From contig NZ_FNWW01000008.1 of NCBI RefSeq assembly GCF_900108515.1, forward strand, positions 1-64,000: a DNA stretch of 64,000 nt, in the 5' to 3' direction. The position numbers and the translations under genes were made by a program. The stretch comes from Halobacillus karajensis. Its GTDB lineage: Bacteria; Bacillota; Bacilli; Bacillales; Halobacillaceae. Below are positions 36,107-45,856 of the stretch, piece by piece (the first letter of the stretch is position 1; the number at the start of each line of letters is the position of its first letter). The notes below the pieces were generated by a model, which saw only the letters and a program-made list of their open reading frames with translations, did no database searches and was not told the DNA's origin.

Positions 36107-37435
36107 CTACAACGATCTAATCAGTTCATTTAAATCTTCAATATCTTCAAGATTACGAATAGAATCAATGATTTGTTCACGTCTATTTTGAGCGTAATAA
36201 TTGTGGGAGCACATGTGAAACTTGTCTTCGATATCCTTCCAGGAAAACGGCCTTTCCGGATCACCCTTTGTATGATAGATTTCCTCTGTAAAAGTTGTGC
36301 CATCCTTTATTTTTATGATGACCCTTGCTGGACGAGTTTCTGGAAAATGGCGTTCTAAGTCAGGGGCATGAACTAAATGTACTTTATTTATAAGAGACAT
36401 GATATCTTCATCATTTAAGTGATCCTCGGCTACATGAATAGGAGCAACATCCCCATGAACAAGAGCGCAAGCAAGTGTATAGGGGATGCTGTATTGTGCT
36501 TCGACACTTGTGGTAGGCTTTTTATGATCTAGGGTTAGTGCCTTGTCAAAACTCTGCACAGTAATGGTTTGTACATCTGAATGAGAAAAAGGGTTATTAT
36601 TACGAATTTTTAAGGCAGCGGTGATAGGGGAGTGCGTCCACTTGCATGAAGGAAAGGGTTTGAAATATACATGATTGATTTCATATCTATCTCCTAAGTC
36701 TCGGAAAACTTTCGTACTATTTTCCTTGTAAATATCTTTGTCTAACAAAATATCATCGGGTCCTGTAAAGCCCTGGTTCGATAATAACAACGATGATAAT
36801 GCTGTAACAGAGCCCCATCCTACGCTCTCCTTCGTCATAGAACCGTTTGAAATAGATTTTCCACATTGAGCCGTAGGTCCATGAACTTCACATATGGTAA
36901 GAGCGTTTTTAGTACTTTCTTGATTCAACTTCATAAGTTTTGCACCAGCAGCTGCGGCTCCAAATAAAGCCCATCCTCCAGATCCATAAAAACGACTGTC
37001 ATGATGAGAGTTCATTACAATGCCACAGCGAATCGCAATTTCATAACCGCAAATAATCGAAAGCAGCCAATCCCTGCCGTGAACTTTCTCTAATAGATCA
37101 CTAATTGTCCACAATGTAGAGATTACAGTAGACCCAGGATGACCTACAGGCTGGCGATGACCATCATCATAATCAAGAGCACTAGCTTGGGTAGCATTCG
37201 TAAAGACAGCTGCAAATGGTGAGGTTTTCTCCTCCTCTCCAATCACCTTGCATCTGCCTGCTCCCTGTGTTGCTTTGAAAGCTTGTCTACTTATCCGATA
37301 GGCTTTTTCATATTTACCAGCGTAAACACACCCCAACCAATCCAACACACACTTTTTGGCTGTCTCAATAGAATCTTCGGATAAACTTTTATACTCTGTA
37401 TTCTGTAAAAAGTTTACGATATGTTGAACGACCAA
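36107..37435 (-). CDS. MmgE/PrpD family dehydratase/isomerase
   Basis: 442 residues, normal length for MmgE/PrpD (2-methylcitrate dehydratase, cis-aconitate decarboxylase, iminodisuccinate epimerase relatives). Typical motifs: KKCVLDWLGCVYAG, ATQASALDYDDGH with the catalytic DYDD, HPGSTVISTLW, CEVHGPTAQCGKSISNG, YFKPFPSCKWTHSPITAAL. It is transcribed after the rpiR-like regulator (41 bp gap), divergent from the Rieske/BCCT operon, so its substrate is probably an intermediate of the same catabolic route. Not a prp operon: no methylcitrate synthase or methylisocitrate lyase nearby. Confidence 0.85.
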   Translation of the reverse strand: MVVQHIVNFLQNTEYKSLSEDSIETAKKCVLDWLGCVYAGKYEKAYRISRQAFKATQGAGRCKVIGEEEKTSPFAAVFTNATQASALDYDDGHRQPVGHPGSTVISTLWTISDLLEKVHGRDWLLSIICGYEIAIRCGIVMNSHHDSRFYGSGGWALFGAAAAGAKLMKLNQESTKNALTICEVHGPTAQCGKSISNGSMTKESVGWGSVTALSSLLLSNQGFTGPDDILLDKDIYKENSTKVFRDLGDRYEINHVYFKPFPSCKWTHSPITAALKIRNNNPFSHSDVQTITVQSFDKALTLDHKKPTTSVEAQYSIPYTLACALVHGDVAPIHVAEDHLNDEDIMSLINKVHLVHAPDLERHFPETRPARVIIKIKDGTTFTEEIYHTKGDPERPFSWKDIEDKFHMCSHNYYAQNRREQIIDSIRNLEDIEDLNELIRSL

Positions 37436-37476
37436 CTCCTATTCCCCCTTCTTTTGAAGTATGCTAGAAAATTCCT

Positions 37477-38334
37477 TTAAGAGCTAGTAATATTCCTTTC
37501 TCTTAAAACTTTCCCCAATTCATCGAGATGACTGATGGAAGTGTCAGATTTATTTCGACCAAATTCAATGACAAGAGATTCTAATAGGGCAATGGCAGGG
37601 AGAATAGTGTATTGGTTTTTGCTACTTTTTGTGTTGAGAACAATAGAACTATATGAAGCAGCTGGGCATGATGGGAGGTCGGTGATGAGGATAATGGATA
37701 CACCTCTTTCATGCAGAAATTTTGCTACTTCTACACTTTGTATGGTGTAAGGGGCGTTAGCAACTAGAACGAGTGTATCTTTTTCTGTGAGACGGGAGGC
37801 ACGATCATAAATAAAATCACTCTCGTGGCTGAGCTGGATGATATGGGGATAAAATTCTTCCATCAAATGACCAAAATATACAGCTGGGGCTTTAGAAGTA
37901 CGTAATCCGAGTACACTGATTTTTTCAGACTGCACCATTAGCTCAACGGCCTGGTCAAATTCATACATAAGGGACTTCGTAATGGTTTGCTCTAATAATT
38001 TTGTAATCTCACTCCATACATCAGTCAAAATATGTTCTTTTTGATTATCCTCAAATGATTTCTGCATGTGCCACCAAGTAGCACGGGTTGCCACAACTTC
38101 TTTGTGGATGGCTTTTCTTAATTCTAGATAGCTTTCAAAACCTAAAGCTTTCACTACTCTCATGATAGTAGAAACGCCTACATCTGCCTTATGGGAAAGG
38201 TCGGATAGCGTATATGTTTCAATAGAATCGTAGTGTTCTACCAAGTAATCACAGACCTGCTTTTGTTTTTTGGGCAGTTCTTCTTTGATATCAATGATAT
38301 TTTTCTGGATGTGCTTTTTCGTGGGATTGCTCAC
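37477..38334 (-). CDS. MurR/RpiR family transcriptional regulator
   Basis: 285 residues from GTG 38334, which has GAAAGGTGAT a few bases upstream; in-frame ATGs at 38349 and 38376 lack sites. N-terminal RpiR-type helix-turn-helix (about 15-75: KQKQVCDYLVEHYDSIETYT, KADVGVSTIMRVVKALGF) and a C-terminal SIS domain (about 115-265: KISVLGLRTSKAPAVYF, DTLVLVANAPYTIQSVEVA). SIS domains usually bind phosphosugars, yet RpiR proteins also control non-sugar catabolism. It heads the rpiR-mmgE unit and faces the catabolic operon across a 184-bp gap, so it is the likely regulator of both. Confidence 0.85.
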   Translation of the reverse strand: MSNPTKKHIQKNIIDIKEELPKKQKQVCDYLVEHYDSIETYTLSDLSHKADVGVSTIMRVVKALGFESYLELRKAIHKEVVATRATWWHMQKSFEDNQKEHILTDVWSEITKLLEQTITKSLMYEFDQAVELMVQSEKISVLGLRTSKAPAVYFGHLMEEFYPHIIQLSHESDFIYDRASRLTEKDTLVLVANAPYTIQSVEVAKFLHERGVSIILITDLPSCPAASYSSIVLNTKSSKNQYTILPAIALLESLVIEFGRNKSDTSISHLDELGKVLRERNITSS

Positions 38335-38448
38335 TTTATCACCTTTCATATTTATAAATTTGAAAAGCTTCCTCATTCTCTATTCCCAGTATACCAAAAG
38401 CATGGCTAGGTGTTAAGGATTAAAATTGTTCATTTTTAAAATTTATGG

Positions 38449-38477
38449 TTGCATACACTCCTTATGGCTAGTATTCT
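38449..38477 (+). promoter_or_regulatory. Putative sigma-A promoter of the catabolic operon
   Basis: TTGCAT (38449-38454), 17-base spacer, TATTCT (38472-38477), 40 bases before the first ATG. Boxes each have imperfect matches; spacing is optimal. Confidence 0.45.
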
Positions 38478-38517
38478 AAAGGTGTTAAATATTTCTGTAA
38501 ATTTAGGAGGCGCAAAT

Positions 38518-39570
38518 ATGAGTACGGAAACGGCTACGAATCAGGAAGTAAATGTGCGTTGGTTGTCACAGGAAGAGTGTATTGAAGCCGGGGCGAAAAA
38601 CATGGATATGATTCTTGAGTATGTGGAGAAGGTAAATTACTGGTTGGCTGAGGGGAAAGTGGTAGAACCTGAATTGCTGCATCTTCTCTGGGAAGAGGGC
38701 AATTACTCAGGTAAACGAATTGGTGTCCACGCAGCGTTGGTGCGTTCTGAAGAAATGAAAGTGGCGGCTGTTAAAGGGATTCCAAGTAATCCTATGAATC
38801 CAGTTAACTATCAGTCACCACGATCCAATGGCATGATCATTCTCTACAATGATGATACAGGATATCCTTTCGCTGTGATGGATGACACGATTGTAAGCGC
38901 TCTCAGAACGGGAGCTTCCAGTGCGTTGGGAGCTAAATATTGTGCCCGTCCTGACTCAGAAACAATAGGACTCGTGGGATGCGGCGTTATTCAAAACGCT
39001 CATATTGAGGCAACCAGCAAAGTCATGAACCATATCAAAACCGTTAAACTCTATGATCTCAATCAAGATAAAGCTCGTCAGTTTGCTGATAAATGGGAAC
39101 ACTTAGGCTACAATTTTGAAATTTGCGATGATATCGAACAAGCCGTTGCACCTTCTGATATTGTTTATACAGCGACCAACGTTAATTTAGGAAATGAGTA
39201 TATACCTAAGGAATGGATAAAGAAGGGATCCTTCCATTCAGGTGTATCGATGTGGGATCACACAAATGAGGCTATTCTTGAAGGATTCAATAAATATTGT
39301 ATGGATTATAAGCTGAGGCTTAAAGATGATAAATATCCACTTTCTGAGCTGACTAAAGCCGGCAAACTTAAGGAAGATGATATCTCTGAATTAGGGCAAG
39401 TGATGATGAAAAAACAAGTTTGTCGGGAGCATGAAGATGATGCTGTCTTCTTTGTTACCCTCGGGATTTGTGCCACGGACACAGCAAACAGCTATCGCAT
39501 TTATCAGAATGCTAAGGAAAGAGGATTAGGTACTAACGTTAAGCTCTGGTCAACTCCAGCTATGTTTTAG
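38518..39570 (+). CDS. Ornithine cyclodeaminase/mu-crystallin family protein
   Basis: 350 residues from ATG 38518 after TTAGGAGGCGC. OCD/mu-crystallin fold: substrate part with ALVRSEEMKVAAVKGIPSNP and RSNGMIILYNDDTGYPFAVMD, TALRTGA-type box (SALRTGASSALGAKYCA), Rossmann motif TIGLVGCGVIQNAHIEA and DLNQDKA. Family members are NAD(P)-dependent cyclodeaminases, ketimine or pyrroline-2-carboxylate reductases. Placed before a P5C-type dehydrogenase and a Rieske oxygenase, a role in converting a proline- or ornithine-like intermediate is likely. First gene of the operon. Confidence 0.8.
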   Translation: MSTETATNQEVNVRWLSQEECIEAGAKNMDMILEYVEKVNYWLAEGKVVEPELLHLLWEEGNYSGKRIGVHAALVRSEEMKVAAVKGIPSNPMNPVNYQSPRSNGMIILYNDDTGYPFAVMDDTIVSALRTGASSALGAKYCARPDSETIGLVGCGVIQNAHIEATSKVMNHIKTVKLYDLNQDKARQFADKWEHLGYNFEICDDIEQAVAPSDIVYTATNVNLGNEYIPKEWIKKGSFHSGVSMWDHTNEAILEGFNKYCMDYKLRLKDDKYPLSELTKAGKLKEDDISELGQVMMKKQVCREHEDDAVFFVTLGICATDTANSYRIYQNAKERGLGTNVKLWSTPAMF

Positions 39571-39582
39571 ATCTCAACATAA

Positions 39583-39609
39583 AAGGAGGGAGCGTTCGAT
39601 CCCTCCTTC
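39583..39609 (+). terminator. Hairpin between the OCD-like gene and the aldehyde dehydrogenase
   Basis: AAGGAGGGA-GCGTTCGA-TCCCTCCTT, followed by CCATTAT rather than a T run. Probably an mRNA-stability or partial attenuation hairpin inside the operon. Confidence 0.5.
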
Positions 39610-39639
39610 CATTATCAATCTAGTAAAGGGGTGAAGACG

Positions 39640-41187
39640 GTGGCAATTGCATCGTTTGTGAATGAAACAAACATAAATTGGAACGAAGCGGAGAATGAAA
39701 AGGTTCTTAGGGAAAAAATTTATGAAGTTCAGGCACGCTTTTCTGCCCATTATCCACTAGTGATCGGTGGAGAGCGGGTATATAAAGAGGATGAAAAACT
39801 TTCCTATAATCCTTCCAATCATGAGCAGGTCGTAGGTTATGTGAGTCAAGCTGCAAAAGAGGATATTGATGAAGCGATATTTTCGGCAAGAAATGCATCG
39901 CTTTCCTGGGGGTTGAAATCTTTCAGAGAGAGGGCCAGCTATATTTTTAAAATGGCTCAAGAGATTCGAAAAAGAAAATCCGAACTAATTGCTTGGCATG
40001 TGATGGAAGCAGGAAAGAATTGGGATGAATCCGAAGGTGACATTAATGAAGCCATTGATTTTCTTGAAATGTACGGAAGAAAAGCCATTGAGCTTGGAGA
40101 AGAAACGGATCTAAAGAAGGAGCAGCGTCTTGATAATCGAATGGAATATTTGCCACTTGGAACGGGTGTGATCATCCCTCCGTGGAATTTCCCTTTTGCC
40201 ATTCTTACAGGTATGACAGCCTCAGCCATTGTGACGGGAAATACGGTTCTTGTCAAACCTTCTTCCGCGACACCGGTCATCGGTTATCAGTTCATGGAAA
40301 TTCTAGAGGAAGTAGGCTTTCCTCCTGGTGTTGTTAATTTTGTCCCAGGATCTTCAAGAAAGATTGGGGACTATATGGTAGGTCATCGTGATGTGAACTT
40401 TGTGTCCTTTACGGGTTCTAAAGAGGTCGGGGTTCACATCGATGAAGTAGCTCATAGGAGAGTTGAAGGGCAACGATGGATCAAACGAGTCATTTCTGAG
40501 ATGGGAGGAAAAGACGGTATTGTCGTTGACCAGTCTGCAGACTTGGAGGAAGCAGCCCAAGCCATTGTAACTTCCGCGTTTGGGTTTCAAGGTCAGAAAT
40601 GTTCAGCAGGATCTCGGGCGATTATTCATGAGGACGTATATGATTCATTAACTGAGAAAGTGGTTTCCTTGACGACGCAATTATCAAAAGGTTCTCCAGT
40701 TGAAAATAATGAGGCTGGACCAGTCATCGACAGAGCCTCCTTTGATAAAATCTCTCAATATATTGAAAGAGGTATGAAAGAAGCAGACCTCATCGAAGGG
40801 GGAGGGACGGATGATAGTTATGGATATTATATCGATCCGACCATTTTCACTAATGCCCCTTATGAATCTGCCATCATGAAGGAAGAGATTTTCGGACCCG
40901 TACTGGCTATGACAAAAGTTTCTTCTTTTGAAGAAGGAATCGATGTTTTTAATAATACTGAATATGGCCTGACAGGATCGTTGTTCACTCGCAACCGTGA
41001 TCATATCGAGTACGCCAGACGCTTTATGACATGTGGGAATTTGTTTTTCAATGGGAAATGTACAGGAGCCGTTGTTGGCGTCCAGCCTTTTGGAGGTTAT
41101 TATATGTCCGGCACTGGAGCCAAAACAGGAACGCTTGATTACTTGAAACATTTTGTACAAACGAAGACCACCTCTGAAATTTTATGA
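39640..41187 (+). CDS. 1-pyrroline-5-carboxylate dehydrogenase-type aldehyde dehydrogenase (RocA-like)
   Basis: 515 residues from GTG 39640, eight bases after AAAGGGG. It follows B. subtilis RocA closely in layout: HYPLVIGGERVY start, GVIIPPWNFPFAILTGMTA, VNFVSFTGSKEVG, RVISEMGGKDG with catalytic Glu287, GFQGQKCSAGSR with catalytic Cys321, EEIFGPVLAM, and CTGAVVGVQPFGGYYMSGTG. RocA-type enzymes oxidise P5C/glutamate semialdehyde to glutamate. In this operon it would finish degradation of a proline-derived osmolyte, or oxidise a related aldehyde. Confidence 0.85.
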   Translation: MAIASFVNETNINWNEAENEKVLREKIYEVQARFSAHYPLVIGGERVYKEDEKLSYNPSNHEQVVGYVSQAAKEDIDEAIFSARNASLSWGLKSFRERASYIFKMAQEIRKRKSELIAWHVMEAGKNWDESEGDINEAIDFLEMYGRKAIELGEETDLKKEQRLDNRMEYLPLGTGVIIPPWNFPFAILTGMTASAIVTGNTVLVKPSSATPVIGYQFMEILEEVGFPPGVVNFVPGSSRKIGDYMVGHRDVNFVSFTGSKEVGVHIDEVAHRRVEGQRWIKRVISEMGGKDGIVVDQSADLEEAAQAIVTSAFGFQGQKCSAGSRAIIHEDVYDSLTEKVVSLTTQLSKGSPVENNEAGPVIDRASFDKISQYIERGMKEADLIEGGGTDDSYGYYIDPTIFTNAPYESAIMKEEIFGPVLAMTKVSSFEEGIDVFNNTEYGLTGSLFTRNRDHIEYARRFMTCGNLFFNGKCTGAVVGVQPFGGYYMSGTGAKTGTLDYLKHFVQTKTTSEIL

Positions 41188-41211
41188 TAATTGCATGAGA
41201 GGAGAATGACC

Positions 41212-42366
41212 ATGAAGACCATTGAGGGTGGATGGCCGGCGCACGCGAAGTTTGAGCCAACGTTTCTAGGTTACGAGTATAAGGATGAAGAGAACTTTCG
41301 TAAAGAAATAGAAAAAATTTGGATGAAAACTTGGCTTTTGGCAGGGCGAAGTGAAGAGATTCCTAATGTAGGAGACTACTTTACCATTCAATTGGAAAAC
41401 GAAAATTTGATCTGCATGAGGACTCAGAGCGGGAATGTGCACACGTATTTCAATGTGTGCAGGCACCGGGGTTCAAGACTTTGCGAAGAAGGCACGGGAA
41501 ATATGTCTAAAGGATATATTACTTGCCCTTATCATAGCTGGATGTATGACAGTGAAACCGGGCAGTTGAAAAGTGCACCTAATATCCCAAGAGACACAGA
41601 AGAATTCTCCTGTAGCCAAGTTCATTTACATTCCGTAAAAACGGAACTTTGGGACGGGTATATATGGATTAACATGGACGAAAACGCTCCTTCATTAGCG
41701 GAGAGTTTCCGCTTACCTGAGTCCTGGGTACCCTACGAAAAATATAATATGGAAAATTTGAAAATAGGGGCTCAGGATACCTATAAGGTAAAGGCTAACT
41801 GGAAGCTGCTTATGGAGAATGCTTCAGAGTGTTATCACTGCGGGAATATTCATCCAGAGCTAAGCAGGGTTACTCCTCCGACAAGCCAGCGTCAATGGAT
41901 TGACGAAAGCATTCCGGAAACAGAGGTATTAAAACATGTAGGGGCCATGAAATTAAAGAAAGGCTTTGAAAGGGTCAATATGGATGGGAAAGCCTATCGG
42001 AAGCCTTTTTCCCAATTAACGGCAGATGATGAATCAGCGATCTATTATGTACACATCTTCCCGCATTCCTATATTTGTATGGCTTCGGATTATGTGTTTA
42101 TCGCTGCCATGTGGCCAATCAGCGTATCTGAAACTTTAGTAAAAGGGTATTGGCTTTTTGACCCTGAAGCCCTCGAGAGTGGAGAACCTATTCAGGATGC
42201 GGTAGATATTTGGGATGTGACCAGCCAAGAAGACTGGGCAGCTTGTGAATGGGCACAAAAAGGGAATCAATCGAGAGTATATGAAAGTGGAGGCATCCTT
42301 ACGCCGATTGATTGGCGAGTGGCAAATTTTAAACAATTCGTATACAACAAAATGGAAGATCTCTAA
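41212..42366 (+). CDS. Rieske non-heme iron oxygenase, alpha subunit
   Basis: 384 residues from ATG 41212 after GAGAGGAGA. Rieske centre ligands Cys83-x-His85 (NVCRHRGSRLC) and Cys105-x-x-His108 (CPYHSWMYD). Mononuclear iron ligands in ENASECYHCGNIHPEL (His209, His214). These enzymes hydroxylate or demethylate; the closest functional types are oxygenases that demethylate quaternary amines (stachydrine, carnitine, glycine betaine). Its own ferredoxin and reductase follow, giving a complete three-component system, and a BCCT carrier closes the operon, which supports a betaine substrate. Exact substrate unproven. Confidence 0.85.
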   Translation: MKTIEGGWPAHAKFEPTFLGYEYKDEENFRKEIEKIWMKTWLLAGRSEEIPNVGDYFTIQLENENLICMRTQSGNVHTYFNVCRHRGSRLCEEGTGNMSKGYITCPYHSWMYDSETGQLKSAPNIPRDTEEFSCSQVHLHSVKTELWDGYIWINMDENAPSLAESFRLPESWVPYEKYNMENLKIGAQDTYKVKANWKLLMENASECYHCGNIHPELSRVTPPTSQRQWIDESIPETEVLKHVGAMKLKKGFERVNMDGKAYRKPFSQLTADDESAIYYVHIFPHSYICMASDYVFIAAMWPISVSETLVKGYWLFDPEALESGEPIQDAVDIWDVTSQEDWAACEWAQKGNQSRVYESGGILTPIDWRVANFKQFVYNKMEDL

Positions 42367-42386
42367 TAAATGGAGGGGTGAAAGAG

Positions 42387-42716
42387 GTGAGTGAAGTGGC
42401 AAATAAGAACCAATTGTTCTATGTAGATGAGTTAGCGGCTATTGAAGAAGAAGAACCCAGAGAAGTTTTGGCTGGAACTATGACGCTGGTGGTTGGTAAA
42501 TGGAATGGGGAAGTCTATGCGGTTGATGGCATTTGTACCCATGCTTATGCGGAGCTTGCAGAAGGAGATATGGATGAACACTGCTTATATTGTCCTCTTC
42601 ACCTTGCTGCTTTTGACATACGGGATGGCAGCGTGATTGATGGACCTACAGACCAGCCTCTTTCGACATATGAAGTCGTAGTGGAGGACGGACAGGTGTG
42701 GATTAACTTAGGATAG
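42387..42716 (+). CDS. Rieske-type [2Fe-2S] ferredoxin
   Basis: 109 residues from GTG 42387 (GGAGGGG eight bases upstream; GTG 42378 is too near the site). Ligands Cys50-x-His52 (ICTHAYAEL) and Cys69-x-x-His72 (YCPLHLAAF). Small soluble Rieske ferredoxins of this length shuttle electrons from a flavoprotein reductase to the terminal oxygenase; both partners are the adjacent genes. Confidence 0.85.
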   Translation: MSEVANKNQLFYVDELAAIEEEEPREVLAGTMTLVVGKWNGEVYAVDGICTHAYAELAEGDMDEHCLYCPLHLAAFDIRDGSVIDGPTDQPLSTYEVVVEDGQVWINLG

Positions 42717-42726
42717 GAGCGTGAGC

Positions 42727-43962
42727 ATGTTGGATCATAATAGAGTTGTCATTGTAGGGAGTGGAATAGCTGGACACAGCGCTGCACGCGAATTGCGCAA
42801 CCAAGGTTACGAAGGTGAAATACTTTTAATTGAAGGAGAAGCGGGCGTTCCTTACGACCGTCCGCCTCTTTCTAAAGAATTTCTTGCCGGAGAAAAGGAA
42901 GAAGGTCAGTTTACACTTTATAACCCTGATGATTATGACCAATTGTCGATTCACCTCTTATCAGGAGTTTATGCAGATTGGATCAGCAAGGAAGAAAAAG
43001 CAATCTATCTTAAGGATGGGAGTAAGATTGAATACTCTTCTCTTATTATTGCTACAGGTTCTTCCCTTCGTAAACTCTCTGTAGAAGGGGATCATTTACA
43101 AGGGGTTCACTATTTGAGAGCGCTTTCTGATGCGAAGAAATTGAGAGGTTCTCTGCCTAATTTGAATAGAATTGCCATTGTCGGAGCGGGATTTATAGGG
43201 CTGGAAGTCGCCTCTGTTTGCCGTGAGAAAGGCATTGAGGTAACGATCATTGAAAAAATCAAATGGCCAATGTCTCATATTTTCGGAGAAAATGTAGGCC
43301 AATATTTCCGCGAAATGCATGAAGCAAAGGGAGTGGAATTTTTGACAGGAGATTCCCTCCATACTATCCAGGGAGAGCAAGAAGTAGAAGGAGTCATTAC
43401 GGCAGAGGGCAAACAAATTACTTGCGATGCAGTACTGATTGGAATTGGAGTTGTGCCGACTATTACTTTCCAACATCCCGAGCTGGATGTTAATAAAGGA
43501 ATTGTAGTTGATGACTATGGTCGAACTTCTATAGAGAATGTCTATGCTGCAGGGGATTGTGCAGAGTGGCCCTATTTAAATAATAACGTAGTGGTTTCAC
43601 ATTGGGATCATGCGGTCCAGCACGGGAAAAGTATAGCGAAAAACATTGTAAATAACCTCTCAGAGCCTTACAGGAACATTCCTTATTTCTGGTCGAACCA
43701 GTATGATCGACACATTCAGTTTTTAGGAAAACCTGTTAAGAATTGTGAGATCGTCGTGCGCGGAAGTCTTAGTAATTCTTCTTTTAGTGTCTATTATTTA
43801 GATAAATATCAAATCGTACAAGCAGCCTTATTAGTCAATGAACCCAAACATATCATTAAAGCTAGAAAGATGATTCAAAAACAACAACCTATAGAAAGGA
43901 AAGAGTTAGAAGATCCGAAGATCCCGTTGAAGAAGGTTCAAATGTATCAACGTGTACAGTAA
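42727..43962 (+). CDS. FAD/NAD(P)-dependent ferredoxin reductase
   Basis: 411 residues from ATG 42727 (AGGAG seven bases upstream; GTG 42721 also possible). FAD-binding VVIVGSGIAGHSAARELR, YDRPPLSKEFLAGE, SLIIATGSSLR, NAD-binding IAIVGAGFIGLEVASVCREKG, and the C-terminal FAD box NVYAAGDCAEWP, then HWDHAVQHGKSIAKNI. This is the BphA4/toluene-dioxygenase reductase type that reduces the Rieske ferredoxin with NAD(P)H. Ten bases separate it from the ferredoxin gene. Confidence 0.85.
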   Translation: MLDHNRVVIVGSGIAGHSAARELRNQGYEGEILLIEGEAGVPYDRPPLSKEFLAGEKEEGQFTLYNPDDYDQLSIHLLSGVYADWISKEEKAIYLKDGSKIEYSSLIIATGSSLRKLSVEGDHLQGVHYLRALSDAKKLRGSLPNLNRIAIVGAGFIGLEVASVCREKGIEVTIIEKIKWPMSHIFGENVGQYFREMHEAKGVEFLTGDSLHTIQGEQEVEGVITAEGKQITCDAVLIGIGVVPTITFQHPELDVNKGIVVDDYGRTSIENVYAAGDCAEWPYLNNNVVVSHWDHAVQHGKSIAKNIVNNLSEPYRNIPYFWSNQYDRHIQFLGKPVKNCEIVVRGSLSNSSFSVYYLDKYQIVQAALLVNEPKHIIKARKMIQKQQPIERKELEDPKIPLKKVQMYQRVQ

Positions 43963-43988
43963 GCAAAACATAATGAGGAGGAGGTAGG

Positions 43989-45548
43989 TTGAAAAATCCA
44001 GTATTAAAGCTCTCAATTTTGGTGTGCGGTTTGTTTATTTTAGTTGGTATCATTTGGACTAGCTGGTTGGCGAGTGCCGCCAATACTCTGCTTAGTATAG
44101 CGCTAGACTACTTTGACTGGTTCTATCTTTTCGCTGGATCTGCTTTTGTAGGATTTTGTTTGTTCTTTATGTTTTCTAAGTACGGAAAGGTTAAGCTTGG
44201 TAAAGATTCAGATGAACCGGAGCATAGCACCCGTTCGTGGATTGCCATGTTGTTTAGTGGCGGAATGGGTGTGGGGCTGGTATTTTGGAGTGTAGCTGAG
44301 CCCGTTACTCACTATGCTAACCCTCCTTACGGGGAAGCCTCTAGTGCGGAGAGCGCAGCTCTATCTATGAAATATGTGTTCTTTCATTGGGGACTGCACC
44401 CGTGGGCAATTTTTGCCTTGCTAGGTCTAGGACTCGCTTATTTTCAGTATCGAATAGGATTACCTGCAACGATTAGTTCAATCTTTTATCCCATTTTAGG
44501 AGACAAAATTTATTCTCCAATAGGGAAGACCATCGATATCCTTGCTGTATTTATTACAGCGATTGGTGTTGCAAGTACGTTAGGATTAAGCGCCCTTCAA
44601 ATCACGGGTGGGTTAAATTTTTCCTACAGCATTCCAAATACGACGACCTTCCAAATAATAGTGATTGTAACGGCTACGGTTTTATTTTTAATATCCGCTT
44701 TATCTGGTCTTAATCGCGGCATCAAGGTTCTCTCAAATATTAATATGGTGTTAGCTGGAGTCTTGATGCTCACTCTTTTTATGATTGGACCTACCAAACA
44801 AATTCTTCAAGTCTTCTTGAGTTCTTCTAGCGGATATATAAGTGACATATTGAATTTAAGCTTTCGCTTGAATGCATTTGCACCTTCTGGCAACCAGTGG
44901 ATCCAAGATTGGACCGTTTTTTACTGGGCCTGGTGGATGACATGGGGGCCATTTGTAGGGTCATTCTTTGCACGAATTTCAAAAGGCCGAACTATAAAAG
45001 AATATTTAGCAGGCGTATTAATTGTTCCAACACTCATCACATTTATTTGGTTCGCTATTGTCGGGGTTTCAGCTATTCACCAAGTCCAGTCACTTGGAAA
45101 TAATCAGCTGGTGGAAGAAATTAATAACAATATCACCTATGCATTATTTGCCTTCCTGAATTTTTACCAAATTGGACCTATACTTAGTATCACTTCTTTC
45201 ATTATTATCCTTGTATTTTTCATAACTTCAGCTGACTCGGCAACTTATGTTCTGAGTATGCTGAGCTATGGAGGAGAATTAAATCCATCCAAAAAGCTGA
45301 AAGTCCTCTGGGGATTGATTATCGCAGGATCAGCCGTTGTCTTTCTACTCGCAGGGGGATTAGATGCTGTTAAAACGGTGGCTATCGTAGTAGCATCACC
45401 ATTTACACTTCTATTGGTTCTCATGGGATTTTCAATATTGAAATCTCTTCAAGACGAACATAGGGTTCCTGCTTCCCTGACTAAGGTGCATAGGGTTGGT
45501 TATTGGAAAAAGGATCAAGCAGCTGAGAAGATTTCGAAAGATGGATAG
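43989..45548 (+). CDS. BCCT family betaine/carnitine/choline-type transporter
   Basis: 519 residues from TTG 43989 after AGGAGGAGGTAGG. Twelve spans with BCCT signatures GGMGVGLVFWSVAEPVTHYA, FFHWGLHPWAIFAL and DWTVFYWAWWMTWGPFVGSF (the Trp box that holds the quaternary ammonium), ARISKGRTIKE. The C-terminal tail is short, so it is more likely a catabolic uptake system than a strongly osmoregulated one. Sodium- or proton-coupled. As the last gene of the Rieske operon it names the substrate class: a trimethylammonium or betaine osmolyte. Confidence 0.9.
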   Translation: MKNPVLKLSILVCGLFILVGIIWTSWLASAANTLLSIALDYFDWFYLFAGSAFVGFCLFFMFSKYGKVKLGKDSDEPEHSTRSWIAMLFSGGMGVGLVFWSVAEPVTHYANPPYGEASSAESAALSMKYVFFHWGLHPWAIFALLGLGLAYFQYRIGLPATISSIFYPILGDKIYSPIGKTIDILAVFITAIGVASTLGLSALQITGGLNFSYSIPNTTTFQIIVIVTATVLFLISALSGLNRGIKVLSNINMVLAGVLMLTLFMIGPTKQILQVFLSSSSGYISDILNLSFRLNAFAPSGNQWIQDWTVFYWAWWMTWGPFVGSFFARISKGRTIKEYLAGVLIVPTLITFIWFAIVGVSAIHQVQSLGNNQLVEEINNNITYALFAFLNFYQIGPILSITSFIIILVFFITSADSATYVLSMLSYGGELNPSKKLKVLWGLIIAGSAVVFLLAGGLDAVKTVAIVVASPFTLLLVLMGFSILKSLQDEHRVPASLTKVHRVGYWKKDQAAEKISKDG

Positions 45549-45856
45549 AGAAGTAATTTTTCTTTTATTGGTGAAGAGAGGAGTACTTTTAAAAGGAAGC
45601 TTCTCAGTACTATCTAGATTATGTATGTACAGAAGAGATTTCCTTTTATAAGAAACAAGGGGCGACTTTCGGTGAAGTGAATAAAATGCTAATGATGCTG
45701 AAGCTGGCTCCCAAATGAATGACATACCTTTTGACATACTATTTCTCATAAGTGCTTAAGGTTTATTTAATATTTTGCTTCATGTGAACAGATTACAAGC
45801 TTCTACTTCCAGATATTAAGGATGTCACTATTCTCTATTTTCTTAGGCGAATCCAT

